Source: Moniliella sp. 'wahieum' (Eukaryota; Basidiomycota; Moniliellomycetes; Moniliellales; Moniliellaceae). Taken from it: a stretch of DNA of 64,000 nucleotides. Every line of letters starts with the position of its first letter. The stretch's first letter is position 1. The notes below the pieces were generated by a model, which did no database searches, had not been told where the DNA came from, and saw nothing but the letters and a program-made list of their open reading frames with translations. Position numbers and translations under genes: made by a program. Positions 25,248-35,355 of the stretch are shown piece after piece. The stretch lies in the NCBI GenBank assembly GCA_003971905.1, contig RSEE01000092.1, positions 186,001-250,000 of the forward strand. The letters are read 5' to 3'.

Positions 25248-27147
25248 CTACAACGACGGCGTCGACGTTGACGGTGGTGGTGCCGGAGCCGGCACGCGGA
25301 ACGCCGGCCGCCCCAGGGCGCGCGTCGTGCGCAGCGTGGCAATCCCCGACCCCAGCCCTGCTCCGCCCGCCCGCTCCCGCTCCAACGCCGCCAGCGCATC
25401 CGGGAGCGTCACCCGCGTCACCGCCGCCGCTTCCTCCGCAGCCTTGGCGGCCTGACGCGACGCCAAGTCGCCCCATGCACCCGGCGCTGTCCCAGTGCCC
25501 AGTCCACCGCCCGCGCCTGCACCACCGCCGCCTGCTGCGGCGTCCTTGTCGCCATTGCCATTGCCGTTGCTGTGGCCGTGGCCGTTGGCATCGCCATCGC
25601 CATCGCCATCACCGTGTGGCCGTCGGCCTCTTTGCTGCCCGGCTGTGCTGCCGCTCCTGCCCGCCAAACCCATGCACGCCCGACGACATCCACGCGTAGC
25701 GCGACGAGCCTCCGCCCAAGGCCGATTGTGCCACCGAATCCGCCAACTTCTTTTGCACGTCCGGTGTGGCATGTTTTAAGGACACGTGCTTTTTTTTGCC
25801 GCCTTCTTCGACGGTGATTGCACCAGCGGGAGCGTCGGCGGGTTGGCCTGCACGTGGGCCAGACGCGTCTCCGACGGCAGCTTGGGCCTCCATTGCGGCA
25901 CGGTACCGTGCTTCGCGTTCGGCTCGCTTTGCTTGGCGCGCATCTCGGTTCGTCGTTCGACTTTTTCCAAAGCGGCGAGCAAGAGGTCTGGATTCTGCAC
26001 CACTTCCTGGTGAAACAGTGCTATCCTGCCCCGATCCGCCTTGGCGTTCCGCACATCCTGCTCATCCTCTCCTTGTCATCCTCCAAGCCCGCCTGGTCGG
26101 CCGAGCGTTGTTTTTGCGCCCGGGCCAGAAGCTGGGGGAGCATCCTGCCCACTCCACTGACGATGGCGTGCAGTTCGAACCATAATCTCAAGTAAGTTGC
26201 GGAACCGTTGTCGGGTAGCGAGGGAGAGTAGTTGAGCACCGTAGGATCCACATGCAAGCCTTGTTGGGCGGCAATCTGGTGCACCTTGACACTCAAATCC
26301 AGCGCGTGGAGGTACAGTCCGCCCTGGGTCGCATCGGCACCGGCGCGACGGAATTGGCCGGGCACACAGCGTCGAGGTGGGCGCACCCCCAATCGCTTCT
26401 TGTTCCGCACGAAGGTCAATGCCCGCACCCGTCATGACATCCAACGCATTCGTCGCATCGACGTGCACCTCGGCCCCGGGCCCAGGCGCGGCGCCCGCAG
26501 TGCGTTGGCTGTAGGCTGCTTCCCTTGGCACCTTCGCTTTTGATCGTCGGCTGGCGGGCTGGGAGAGGGCTTGCACCGCCGCAGCATGGACATGGGACGC
26601 ATGAGCCGAATCGCGTGATGCGTCGGAAGGACGTGGGTTCGGGCCGGTTGCCAGAGGCAGAGTGCCAGCAGCAGAGGCAGTACTGGCGCCAGTGGCGGTG
26701 GCGGTGGTGCCATTGGCGGTGCTGGCATTGGCGCCTGGGGAGCCCGCGGGGGTGGAGGGGCGGTCTTCTTGGCGGATGGCTTGGGCTGGCTGGAGCGGGG
26801 TTGGAAGGTTGTCGGCGGGGCGGGGCTAGGGAGCCGCGGGGAGAAGAGGGCGGGTTGAGGGCGGGTGCGCCGGTGAAGAGGTGTTGGGCATGGCAAGCCG
26901 GGAGGCCTGGGAAGGCGATGGGGAGGGGAGGAAGCGGGGTAGCCGGGGATGGCGGGGGCGGATGGGGAGCCGGCGGCGGAGGAGGCAGGGCTCTGGGCGT
27001 GCTGCTGAGGCGGCTGCTGGTGCTGGTGCTGGTGTGGCTGCTGCTGCTGCTGCTGCTGGTGGTGGCTGTTGTTTGGGCTGCGGCAGCGGCAGCGGCAGCG
27101 GCAGCAGCGGCGGCGTACTGCTGGGAGGAGTACATGCCGTTGTACAT
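25248..27147 (-). CDS. TAF4: TFIID subunit TAF4
   Basis: TAF4 is a histone-fold core subunit of TFIID. From the ATG at 27147 the protein opens MYNGMYSSQQY, then a run of 13 alanines, Ser/Thr-rich and Pro-rich low complexity. The conserved TAF4 C-terminal region follows at about 26480-25690: TNALDVMTGAGIDLRAEQEA, LYLHALDLSVKVHQIAAQQG, VDPTVLNYSPSLATRQRFRN, EIMVRTARHR, NPDLLLAALEKVERRTEMRA, ITVEEGGKKK, TPDVQKKLADSVAQSALGG, SSRYAWMSSG. The tail has VTLPDALAALERERAGGAGL, which corresponds to the final helix of the family. The first helices should pair with TAF12. Frame changes occur near 26390, 26210 and 26040. It is divergent from the SSXT-like gene with 252 bp between starts. Confidence 0.85.
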
Positions 27148-27399
27148 GGCGGTGGAGGTGGTGGAGATGGAGACGGAGGTGGCCGAGAGGCGGTGGTGGC
27201 GACGGCTGGCCGGCGAGGCGGGCGGATATTTGTGGGATTTAATTTTGGGATGAATTTGGGGCGAATTTGCGCGCTGGCTTGTAGGCTGCGACCATCAGCA
27301 TCACCCACCCAAGTCTTCCCCGCCAACGCGACGCGCTTCGCTGTGGCTGCTGTGGTTCTTCCTTTGCTGCTTTCTTCGTTGCCTCCGCCGCCACCACCA
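27148..27399. promoter_or_regulatory. Shared promoter of TAF4 and the SSXT-like gene
   Basis: A 252-bp interval between divergent ATGs of two likely nuclear transcription factors. It has no evident TATA box and has pyrimidine-rich DNA before the right-hand start. Confidence 0.5.
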
Positions 27400-29760
27400 A
27401 TGGACCCGCTCTTCGCCACCATGGCCGGCAGCCCCACCGCCGCCCGCCCCCGCCCCCCCCCCCCCCACCACCACCACCACCGCGAACCCCCCCGCGCTCG
27501 ACCCGTCGATGCTGGGCCAGCTGCCGCCGCCCTCGGCCTGGCCGGCCGCCACGCCGAACGACGCCGGCGCCATGCCGCCCCCCGCCTCGGCGCGCCCGCC
27601 GTCCCAGGGCCCCCGGTCGGTGCCGGCCTCCTCGCCTCTGCTCGCGCAGCGCGCCGACCCCCCGCGACCGCTCCGCGTCCCACTCCTCCACCCCGCACCT
27701 CGCCTCCGCCTCCGCCGCGTCGACGCCTCGCAACTTCCTTCCATCCCTACCCTCCTCGCGCTCGACCAGCCGCACGTGTACCTCCGCGCCCTCGTCGTGC
27801 TCCTCCTCCGCACCAACAAGGAGCTGCTCAAGGAGCGCGGCAACCTGGTCGCGGCCGGACAAGCGCGCTCTTCGCGCTCCCATGGGTACGTCTCCCTCCC
27901 GTCTCTCTCCCGTCTCCCTCCCGTTCCCGCTCCTCCCCCGTTTGGTTGGCGCCCACTGACTCCTCCCGGCTCATCCTAGTCTGCTTTCTCTGCTGCAGAG
28001 CAACCTCGCCTTCCTCGCCTGGCTCGCCGACGCGCACGTGGCCTCTTCCCTGACGGCGGACCAACGGAGCAAGATGCCCTCGCTCGCCTTCCCGCCCGCG
28101 GGCGTCTTCCCTGACCGCCACCCGCTCACGCTGCTCTACCAAGCCATCGCGCGTCTCGACCACGCCCAGCGCACCGACGCCCCCGTCCCGCCCGCCTCGG
28201 TCTTCCCACAAGAGCGGCAGGGCGAGCCACCCGCGACGCCTGCGCTGCTTGCCGCCCTGCGGCCTGGCAGTGCTTCGGGCCAGCCTGGCACGCCTGCCCG
28301 TGCCCTCTCGCTGCAAGACCCGTCCAGTACCACCCCCGCCCGCTTCCCCCCGCCCTCAATGGCCGTGGGGGCTTCGCCGGCCTTGGGCGCCGCACGCGCG
28401 CCGTCTCGCGCTGCCTCTGCCTCGGGTTCGCTCCTCGATGGAACTGGCGAGACCGGGGCCAGTCCGGTGCCCCCCTCCCATTCTACGCCCACAGCTTCAG
28501 CCCCAGTCCCAACCCCACCCACTACGACCACTTCTGCTGTCGCTCCCACACCTGCACCTGCACCTCCCGCTTCCGCACCTCCTTCCGCACCTGCTCCCGC
28601 TGCGCCCGCACCGGCGTCTCAGCCTGTCATCCCGCCCGACCTGACGACCGCGACGGCCAGTGCGCTACAAGCTCGTTTTGGCCCGATCGGTGTGCCGGCG
28701 TACAAGTTTGCAGACGCATTATGCTGGGCACCCGCACCCTTTTGTGCAGTACATTGAACGTACCCACCCATCTTTCTCCTCCTTCCTCTGCCTCAACAAC
28801 TGACCCAACTCGTCGCGCTCCAAGCTACCTTGGCCAAACAAAAACAGAACCTGCTGCGTGCCCGCGCCGCCGGTTCGCCCACCGGTTCTGGCTCACCACT
28901 TGCTCCTGCTTCAACCCCGGGCGCAGGTCAAGCTTCAGTCGCTTCAGCCGCTTCAGCCTCGCCTGCCATGCCGGGTGTAGGACCGGGGGTGGGAGTAGGA
29001 GCTGGCACGCCATCTGCTCCCACTGCTGCGGTCGGACTGTCAACCCCCATGCTGAGTCCCGCGCGAGGGGGGACGTCGACGTCGGCTGACTGGGCTTCCA
29101 GTCCGGCCGCAGCGCAGGCGCAGGTGGAGCAGGTCCCGCACCCGTACCCGCACCCGCAGCGGCGGGCGGGATGAGTCCCGCTGCGTTGGCCCATGCCACC
29201 AGTCCTATGATGACGCAACGTGGTCCTCCTTCCTTGTCGCACGGCACGCCTGTGGTTGCTTCAGTTGGTTCGGTCCCGTCGGCTGGGCCGCATGGTACAC
29301 CTGTACCCCAGTGGGGTGGGTTACCTTCCCAACCTCCTCAACAGCAGCAACAGCCTCAGCCTCAGCAGCAGCAACAGCCGCAGCAGCAGCAACAACCACA
29401 GCAGTCGCTCCACCTACAACCTCAACCGTTGTCGCAGCCTACGCAGGCGGCTCAAACGCCATTCACGATGCAGGGAGCGTTGCAGGCTATGGTGCCAGGG
29501 ATGCCGACTGGAATGCCGACTGGAATGCCGTCCATGTCAATGGCCGTGCCTTCGTCGGTGCCGCTTGCCAAGCGCAAGCGCAAGGACTACCCCAATCGCA
29601 ACCAGTCGGATCGATCAACCCGATGCTGGCGCAAGCGACTCCGGGTGGGCTGGGCGCGCCCACCCAGGCCCAGTTGCACCAGGCTCTGGCTCAGTTCCAA
29701 CAGCAGCAGGGCTTTGTCCCCTCGCCCAACCAGCCATTCATGGGCAACATGTTTGGATGA
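27400..29760 (+). CDS. SSXT (SS18)-like glutamine/proline-rich protein, probable chromatin regulator
   Basis: From the ATG at 27400, after Pro- and His-rich sequence, comes LLRTNKELLKERGNLVAAG, then an intron at about 27886-27998 (GTACGT donor) and SNLAFLAWLADAH. NKELL plus SNL-x-FLA-x-x-AD resembles the SSXT domain of human SS18, a subunit of SWI/SNF complexes. Further on lie MPSLAFPPAGVFPDRHPLTL, a Pro/Ala-rich stretch, a QLTQLVALQATLAKQKQNLL helix (about 28795-28853), a polyglutamine region (29340-29405), a KRKRKDYP basic patch and a final LHQALAQFQQQQGFVPSPN segment ending at TGA 29758-29760. It starts 252 bp from TAF4. Alternative: another Q-rich coactivator with a chance match, since the SSXT domain is short. 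Confidence 0.5.
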
Positions 29761-30311
29761 TATGGCGAGGAAAGGGAAGGGAACGAGGGGGAGACGAGGG
29801 ACGTGGGAGGAACCAGGCGAGCGAGCTAAACGTGTTGTGTACCGTGGGGATCGAATCGATGGCAGCTACACGTGCCAGGTACCTCGTGCCCGCCCCCCCC
29901 CCCCGCGCCACTGCTCTCGTACCATTGTTTTGATCTATCTTGCTTGTCTTGTACTATGGGCATGTGTTATGAACGCGTGGGCGCAGATTGAGATTGTGAT
30001 GCATGGCCTCAAAGTGGAGGGTCGACGGTGTTGGACGCGGGCGAGTAGTACAGGAATGGGGAATCGGACGTTGTTGGACGTCAGGGGCATGAGATCTCAG
30101 AGGCAACAGCAAGAAAGAGGAAGTATAAGCGCGTGGGGGGAAACGGATGAGGGGGATTGTTTTGGGGGATGGGGTGGGGGTGGGGGGGGGGGCAGGAGAC
30201 GAGCAAAGTAGATTGGGCAGAACAGGTTGCCAGTGTCGAGGGCAGCGGGTAGCGGGCAGCGGGCAGCAGGCAGCGCGCCACAGGGGCAGGAACGAACGAT
30301 GCCGAAACGGA
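29761..30311. other. Intergenic region between convergent genes
   Basis: It holds the 3' flanks of the SSXT-like and cystathionine gamma-synthase genes. A GCAGCGG/GTAGCGG heptamer repeat occupies about 30240-30276. No gene seen. Confidence 0.6.
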
Positions 30312-32476
30312 TTAGAGAGCCTTACGTCCGGCTTCGAGCGCGAGTTGAACCATGGTCACCAACTCTGCCACCGGTTCCAGTCCGACCGAGATACGGACGA
30401 GGAAAGGGTCTACGCCATAGGATTGTGCCCAGTCCAGCTCCGCGTAGGGGCCAAGATGGCAAAGGGACAGGCCAGGGTAAAGTTAGTTCCGAGCGAAGGG
30501 CCCTTGGGGCAGGCCATAGCATCGAAAAATGCTTGCGCTGCCGCTGGGGTGGTGAAGAAGAGCGAAAAGAGACCGCCGTAGCCGCCGGCTTGGTGACCTC
30601 CGCCCGGAAGGAAAGGTACTTTGCGCCGACACATGTCGTAGTTCCCTCGGCTCTCACTGAGGCTGGGTACTTGATTTCCTTGACGACGCGCTCGGCTTCG
30701 GGACGCGCTTGGTCCTGCTGCAACAAGCGAAGGACCGCTTCGGTGTTCTGGTTGATACGCTCGACGCGCGCGACAAAGTCCGGAGTTGCGTTCGAGGTAC
30801 AGCGCATCCTCGTCGTACAGCGTATCTTCGTAGTCTCCTTGATGGCCTGGCGTAGGGCCGGTGCATGGCGCGAAACCGTGTTGAGCACAACGAGCCCCCC
30901 ATCACATTCACATCCCCACTAAACACTTTGGTTAGGGACGACACGACCATATCCGCATACGGAAGTACCTCCACATTCAAAAAGTTGCCCACGGTCTCGT
31001 CGACAACAATCACAAACCCGTACTGGTCTGCCAACGCGCGCAGGCGCGGAAGGTTCGGCGCCCAGCAGCGGGTTGGATGGGAACTCACAGAACAAGGCGA
31101 GCACTTTGGTCTCTCCCTGCGCTGCTTTGGCCTCGAGCAGCGCCTCGAGCCGGTCCACATCCTCCTCGGTTCCATGCCCAAAGAACTCGCAGCCAGGACC
31201 CCACTTTTGAAGAATCTTGAGCGTATCCGTATACGGGAAGCTGTGAAGGGGGGACGGGGTTAGCGAGGTTAGATGAACACCAAGAAAAATATGGACGGAA
31301 GGAAAAAAATGAAAGGGAAAGGGAAAAGGGAAAGACCTACCCAAAACAAATGCTTACTCCGACCGACTCGGGACCAGCTTCATTGGTCTGGGCCAGCATG
31401 GCAAACTGGTGCGCATTCCAGATCGCACTCATGCCCGTGGGAAGAGATAAACGTCGTCTTCAGTCACGGTGGTACCTTGACGGGACACTTGCGCCGGTGG
31501 CGAGGTAAGCCTCTTCGTCTGCATGGTCGTCCAGCCGGGCCGGATCGGTGCCCTTTTGGTCCACCAACAGAGTACCGGCAATCCGACGGCGCACTGCCGA
31601 CTTGGCCAGGGTCGCTGACGACAGGGGCAAGTTACGGCCAAAGCGTTCTTCTACAAACGCCGCCTGGTCCGCCGTGACCTCTTCCTGCGCCTGGCCCGGA
31701 GGCGCCAAGGCAGCCGCAACCGCCGAGGTGGTGAGGGTGCCGCTGCCAGCGAGGGTGGTGGAAGGGGTAGATGTGCTGCTCGGGAAGAGACGGGGGTGGT
31801 ACGAGATTCCTTGGCCAGCTGGGCCGAGGGACGTGAGTAGTGCCGGTTTTGGAAGAGACGCTGTTTGTACGGGTTGCCAGTCGTCGGAAGAGGGGCACCC
31901 GACGTGCTGGTGGCCGCCTCGGCGGGCGAGAGCTTGTTCTGCTCGGCGAGGATGGCGAGACACTTGTCGGCCAAGCGGGAGGAGATGCCAGAGCCAGCGT
32001 GCTGCCAGAAGGCCTTGGCGAGCGGGAAGACGTCGGCCGGGAAGATGAGGACGTGGAGCTGGACCGTGTCGGGCTGGGAGCAGGGGTCGGTCGCGGGGGC
32101 GGGCGTGCGGTGGTGGCGCTGGCGGTGGGGACGAGGCAGACGGGGCGATGCGGATGGCGAGCGGCTGGGCGCCGTGCTGGGCCTGGATGAAGGTGCGGGC
32201 GGCCTGGGCAATGCGGTGGGAGGGGAAGAGCATGACCTGCTCGCCGGGGCGCGCAAAGCGCTGGGCAAAGTGGTCGGCAAGGCGGGTGATGTTGCGGGCG
32301 ATAAAGAAGCGCGGGTAGCCGCACTGCATCACGCTGCCCAGGCGGCCCTCCTCGTAGTCGACGTTGTCCTGCCAGTGCGGCAGCGACACGGACACGGCGT
32401 GGGGCACGTCGGGCGGGATGGAGTGTCCGACGGGGATCTCGGCGGGGAGAGAAGCGGCGGCCTCAGCAGCAGCCAT
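30312..32476 (-). CDS. Cystathionine gamma-synthase
   Basis: This PLP enzyme joins cysteine to an activated homoserine to give cystathionine in fungal transsulfuration (yeast STR2 type). The ATG at 32476 gives about 690 residues including the fungal N-terminal extension (yeast STR2 is about 640). The extension shows [20 protein letters not shown] and [18 protein letters not shown]. The PLP domain shows [25 protein letters not shown], an intron at 31241-31340 (GTAGGT donor) whose removal gives [20 protein letters not shown] in frame, then [28 protein letters not shown] and [18 protein letters not shown] with the PLP lysine. The C-terminus has [30 protein letters not shown] and ends EAGRKAL with TAA at 30312-30314. 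Frame changes are common. Confidence 0.9.
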
Positions 32477-33689
32477 GGCGAGAGTGGTGGTGGTGGTGGT
32501 GGCGGTGGTGGTGGTGGGGATGGTGGGGGAAGTGGAGAGGGTGGACTTCGCCCGACTTGTGCCCGCCGAGAAAAAGCCGGAAGGCCAAGTCCGCCACCGA
32601 GTAGGATCTTCTATTACCATATCGGAGGGTCCATCAGAATCCGCCAACAACCCTACTGCTCCGACCTGAACCCTACTGCTCCCCGACCTGCACGTACGGG
32701 GGGGGCTGCGCCGACTATCGGGCATATGACAAGAGTCGCGTCGACGCCTCCCTCCACTCCCTTACAATGCCCCCTACCCGTACTCACCGCCGGTGCCCCC
32801 ATTGCCGCACCAACGACCACACTGGCACACGGTGCCCCTTCAATCCACTCCCACGTTTGTGCCCCCACTGCCGTCGACCTGGCTACAAGGCTGCCGCGGA
32901 GCGGTGGAGCAAGGAGGAGATGTGGAAAGCAATTGGGGTCTTTGCGACAAAATAAGGGGGGGGGGGAAGGACAAGAAAGGGGGGCAGGACAAGAAGAGAG
33001 GGGGGGGCAAAGGGGATTGGTGGAAGGATGGAGCAAGGATGGTCGATGCTCCAGAGGTGGCCGGCTCCATCCATGTAACGTGAATTACGTCGACCCTCTA
33101 CGCCGGCTGGATGGTAGTAACGTGTCTGAAGCCTCCGGGGCTGAGCGACGGGTAGATGCAGTGGAACGGACAGACACTTCCAGGTCTGAGGCATGGCAGT
33201 GGCTGTGAAAGGAACCTACGCGACACGCTGTGGTACGGAGAACCGACGCGGCTGATGGAAGGCTCGCGCGACTGGGCAGCTGGAAGGATAGAGTGCGACT
33301 TGGCAGCACTCGCGATCCTATGGATGAGCTGCAAAGCAGCCTTCAGATAGGCGTGAAGGCAAAGAGGTGAGCCACAAGTCTTCAGGCAACATCTGAATTG
33401 AAGGGAAGGAGACAGGAGAGAGAGAAGGGGCATAAAGAGCAGGGCGGCGCGCCCTGCGAGCGAAACTCTTCCGCCCGGTTAAGTGATCGTCACTGATCCA
33501 CCGAGAGTCGTGCAAGGGAACCCCAGCACTACCCTCCAACAGAAGCAAGCGGAGGCTGCGAAGGCACCAAGGATGTCATCCGATAGCACTTCCTCGTTAA
33601 ATATTAACTACGAATGGGCAACCCTAGCAGTGCTTGATTTTTCACCTCCGCCGTCGCGCTGCCCGCCATCGACCATCGCGCTCCCCGGC
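32477..33689. other. Intergenic region carrying one small ORF
   Basis: The left part is the cystathionine gamma-synthase promoter, including a GGT-repeat (32486-32530). The right part precedes MoaE. G-rich runs (32955-33010) follow the zinc-knuckle ORF at 32767-32955. Apart from that ORF I see no gene. Confidence 0.5.
32767..32955 (+). CDS. Small zinc-knuckle protein, 62 residues
   Basis: A complete frame from ATG to TAA with no frame breaks. Residues 10-23 read CPHCRTNDHTGTRC, an exact C-x2-C-x4-H-x4-C zinc knuckle of the nucleic-acid-binding kind. A second CPHC lies at 32-35, followed by RRPGYKAAAERW, which looks like a half or altered knuckle lacking the last ligands. The C-terminus KEEMWKAIGVFATK is probably helical. 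It lies 291 bp from the divergent cystathionine gamma-synthase start. I cannot assign a family. It could be a real microprotein, one exon of a larger gene, or a fragment of a retroelement nucleocapsid; no other element parts are seen nearby, which argues mildly against the last. Confidence 0.45.
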   Translation: MPPTRTHRRCPHCRTNDHTGTRCPFNPLPRLCPHCRRPGYKAAAERWSKEEMWKAIGVFATK

Positions 33690-34318
33690 ATGACCACGAG
33701 CGCGATGGGCAGCAGCAGCCCCCCCGCCGCCTCCGCGCCCGGCCGCCTCGAGGCCCACGACGGCGCCGACGTGTTCCAGCTCACGTACGATCCGCTGGAC
33801 GAGGCTGCGGCGGCGCGGCATGTGCGCCGCGCCACCGCCGGCGCCACGTGCGTGTTGTCGGCTCGACCCGCGACTCGTTTGGCGGCCACCGCGTGAGCCA
33901 GCTCGAGTACGAGGCGTACACGTCCATGGCGCTCAAGGCGCTGTGCTCCCTGGCGCAGAAAGCGCGTGCAGGCCAGCTGCCCCGTCCCGCCGGCACACCC
34001 GCCCTTGCTGGCCACGCTCCGACCCCACTGTCCGCGCCGAGGACGACACGGTGCAGAGCATCTACATTGCCCATCGTCTGGGTGTCGTGCCCGTGGGCGA
34101 GGCCAGCGTGGTGATTGCCGTCGCGACGGGCCATCGTCGTGCTGCCTTCGCCATGGCCGAGGCGATGCTGGAAGAACTCAAGCGCTCCGTGCCCATATGG
34201 AAGCGCGAGTTCTATGCGTCTGGAACCGCCAGCCAGCAGGACGCTCGTCCTGGCCCCACCGACGCCCCCGCTGCAACCGCCCCCAACGTGGAAAGCCAAC
34301 TTTGCCCCCGACGCGTAA
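33690..34318 (+). CDS. Molybdopterin synthase large subunit (MoaE/MOCS2B)
   Basis: The large subunit of molybdopterin synthase puts sulfur from the small subunit into precursor Z to make molybdopterin, the cofactor for nitrate reductase and sulfite oxidase. The ATG at 33690 gives about 205 residues. Conserved blocks are FQLTYDPLDEAAAARHVRRA, GATCV followed by GSTRDSFGGHRVSQLEYEAY, MALKALCSLAQKARA, IYIAHRLGVVPVGEASVVIA, VATGHRRAAFAMAEAMLEEL and KRSVPIWKREFY with the catalytic lysines. The C-terminal WKANFAPDA ends at TAA 34316-34318. Frame changes occur near 33855 and 34020 and before the C-terminus. A heptamer repeat begins 53 bases after the stop. Confidence 0.88.
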
Positions 34319-35355
34319 CCCACTCGCGTTGCCTGGGTCAACACCGAGACACCGAGACACCGAGTCCCCCAGACCACAGACCACAGACCACAGACCACAG
34401 ACCACAGACCACAGACCACAGACCACAGACCACAGACCACAGACCACCGATCCCAGATCCCAGATCGACTGGATCCCCCTTGTTCATGCCTTTCTCGCCA
34501 GCCTATTTCTTATCCTCTGCATCTGTTCCGCGCTACGCCATGTCCTTGCCTGCCCTATCCCCGCGCGTTTCGCGCGAGCGCAAGGACCGCCCGCTATGCA
34601 TTTTGTACATCGTAGCCTATGCCAGTTGCGTGCCGACAGCCAGGGCCAAGCGGAATCGCAGCCAGCGTCAATGCACAGTGCCACCTTGCTTGTGATGGCA
34701 ACGGCTCTTACTTGCGTCACGGATGGGAGCAGTCAATCCAAATGGATCCTACAGCACACCGAGCACCCGGTGCACCTGCACGGCGTGGTGCGAACGATCT
34801 CAGCGCTATGTCAGCATGGGCACGTAAATCAGATCTCAGACCACATGGCTACATGACCAGCTAGTACCGTGTCCACTCCCTTATTCTCTCCATCTCCTGT
34901 CCTGTATCTACCAGTGTGCTTAGGACTGCTCTGAATGAACTACACCACCATCCCTCACTTCCCTTGACACGCTATGGGGGGGGCTGCGAGGACAGCAACT
35001 GAAGGATGGAAGAACGGGAGACCGGGAGATCTAAGCATGTATGAAGGAGGGGTCGAATTAATACTGAACAAGGCTCCGGCCCAGGCAGGAGAAGGGCAGA
35101 AAATGCGACACGTGCAAGACCAAGGATCCAAGCAACAGACGGGGAAGGGTAGGGTAGGGGGGGCGAAGGGGGGAAGGGGAAGAGAACAGAGCGGAGCAGA
35201 AGAAGAGAGAACAGAAAAGGAGAGAGAGAGAGAAAACAAAAGCCAAGCCAACTAGACACGGCACGGCGTTGGGGGGGACACAGCCACGGCCCACTGGGCA
35301 CCCATCCCAACCAACCTCCCATGACAGGCACGACACGCACGACAAGTACGAAGCC
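34319..35355. other. Intergenic region between convergent genes
   Basis: Beyond the heptamer repeat this DNA has no frame with recognisable features on either strand. A purine-rich stretch (35140-35250) precedes the 3' end of the arrestin gene. Confidence 0.55.
34371..34448. repeat. Heptamer tandem repeat (AGACCAC)n
   Basis: About eleven near-perfect copies of AGACCAC just after the MoaE stop codon, preceded by ACACCGAG copies (34341-34364) and followed by CCCAGAT copies (34452-34466). It probably lies in the MoaE 3' untranslated region. Confidence 0.9.
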
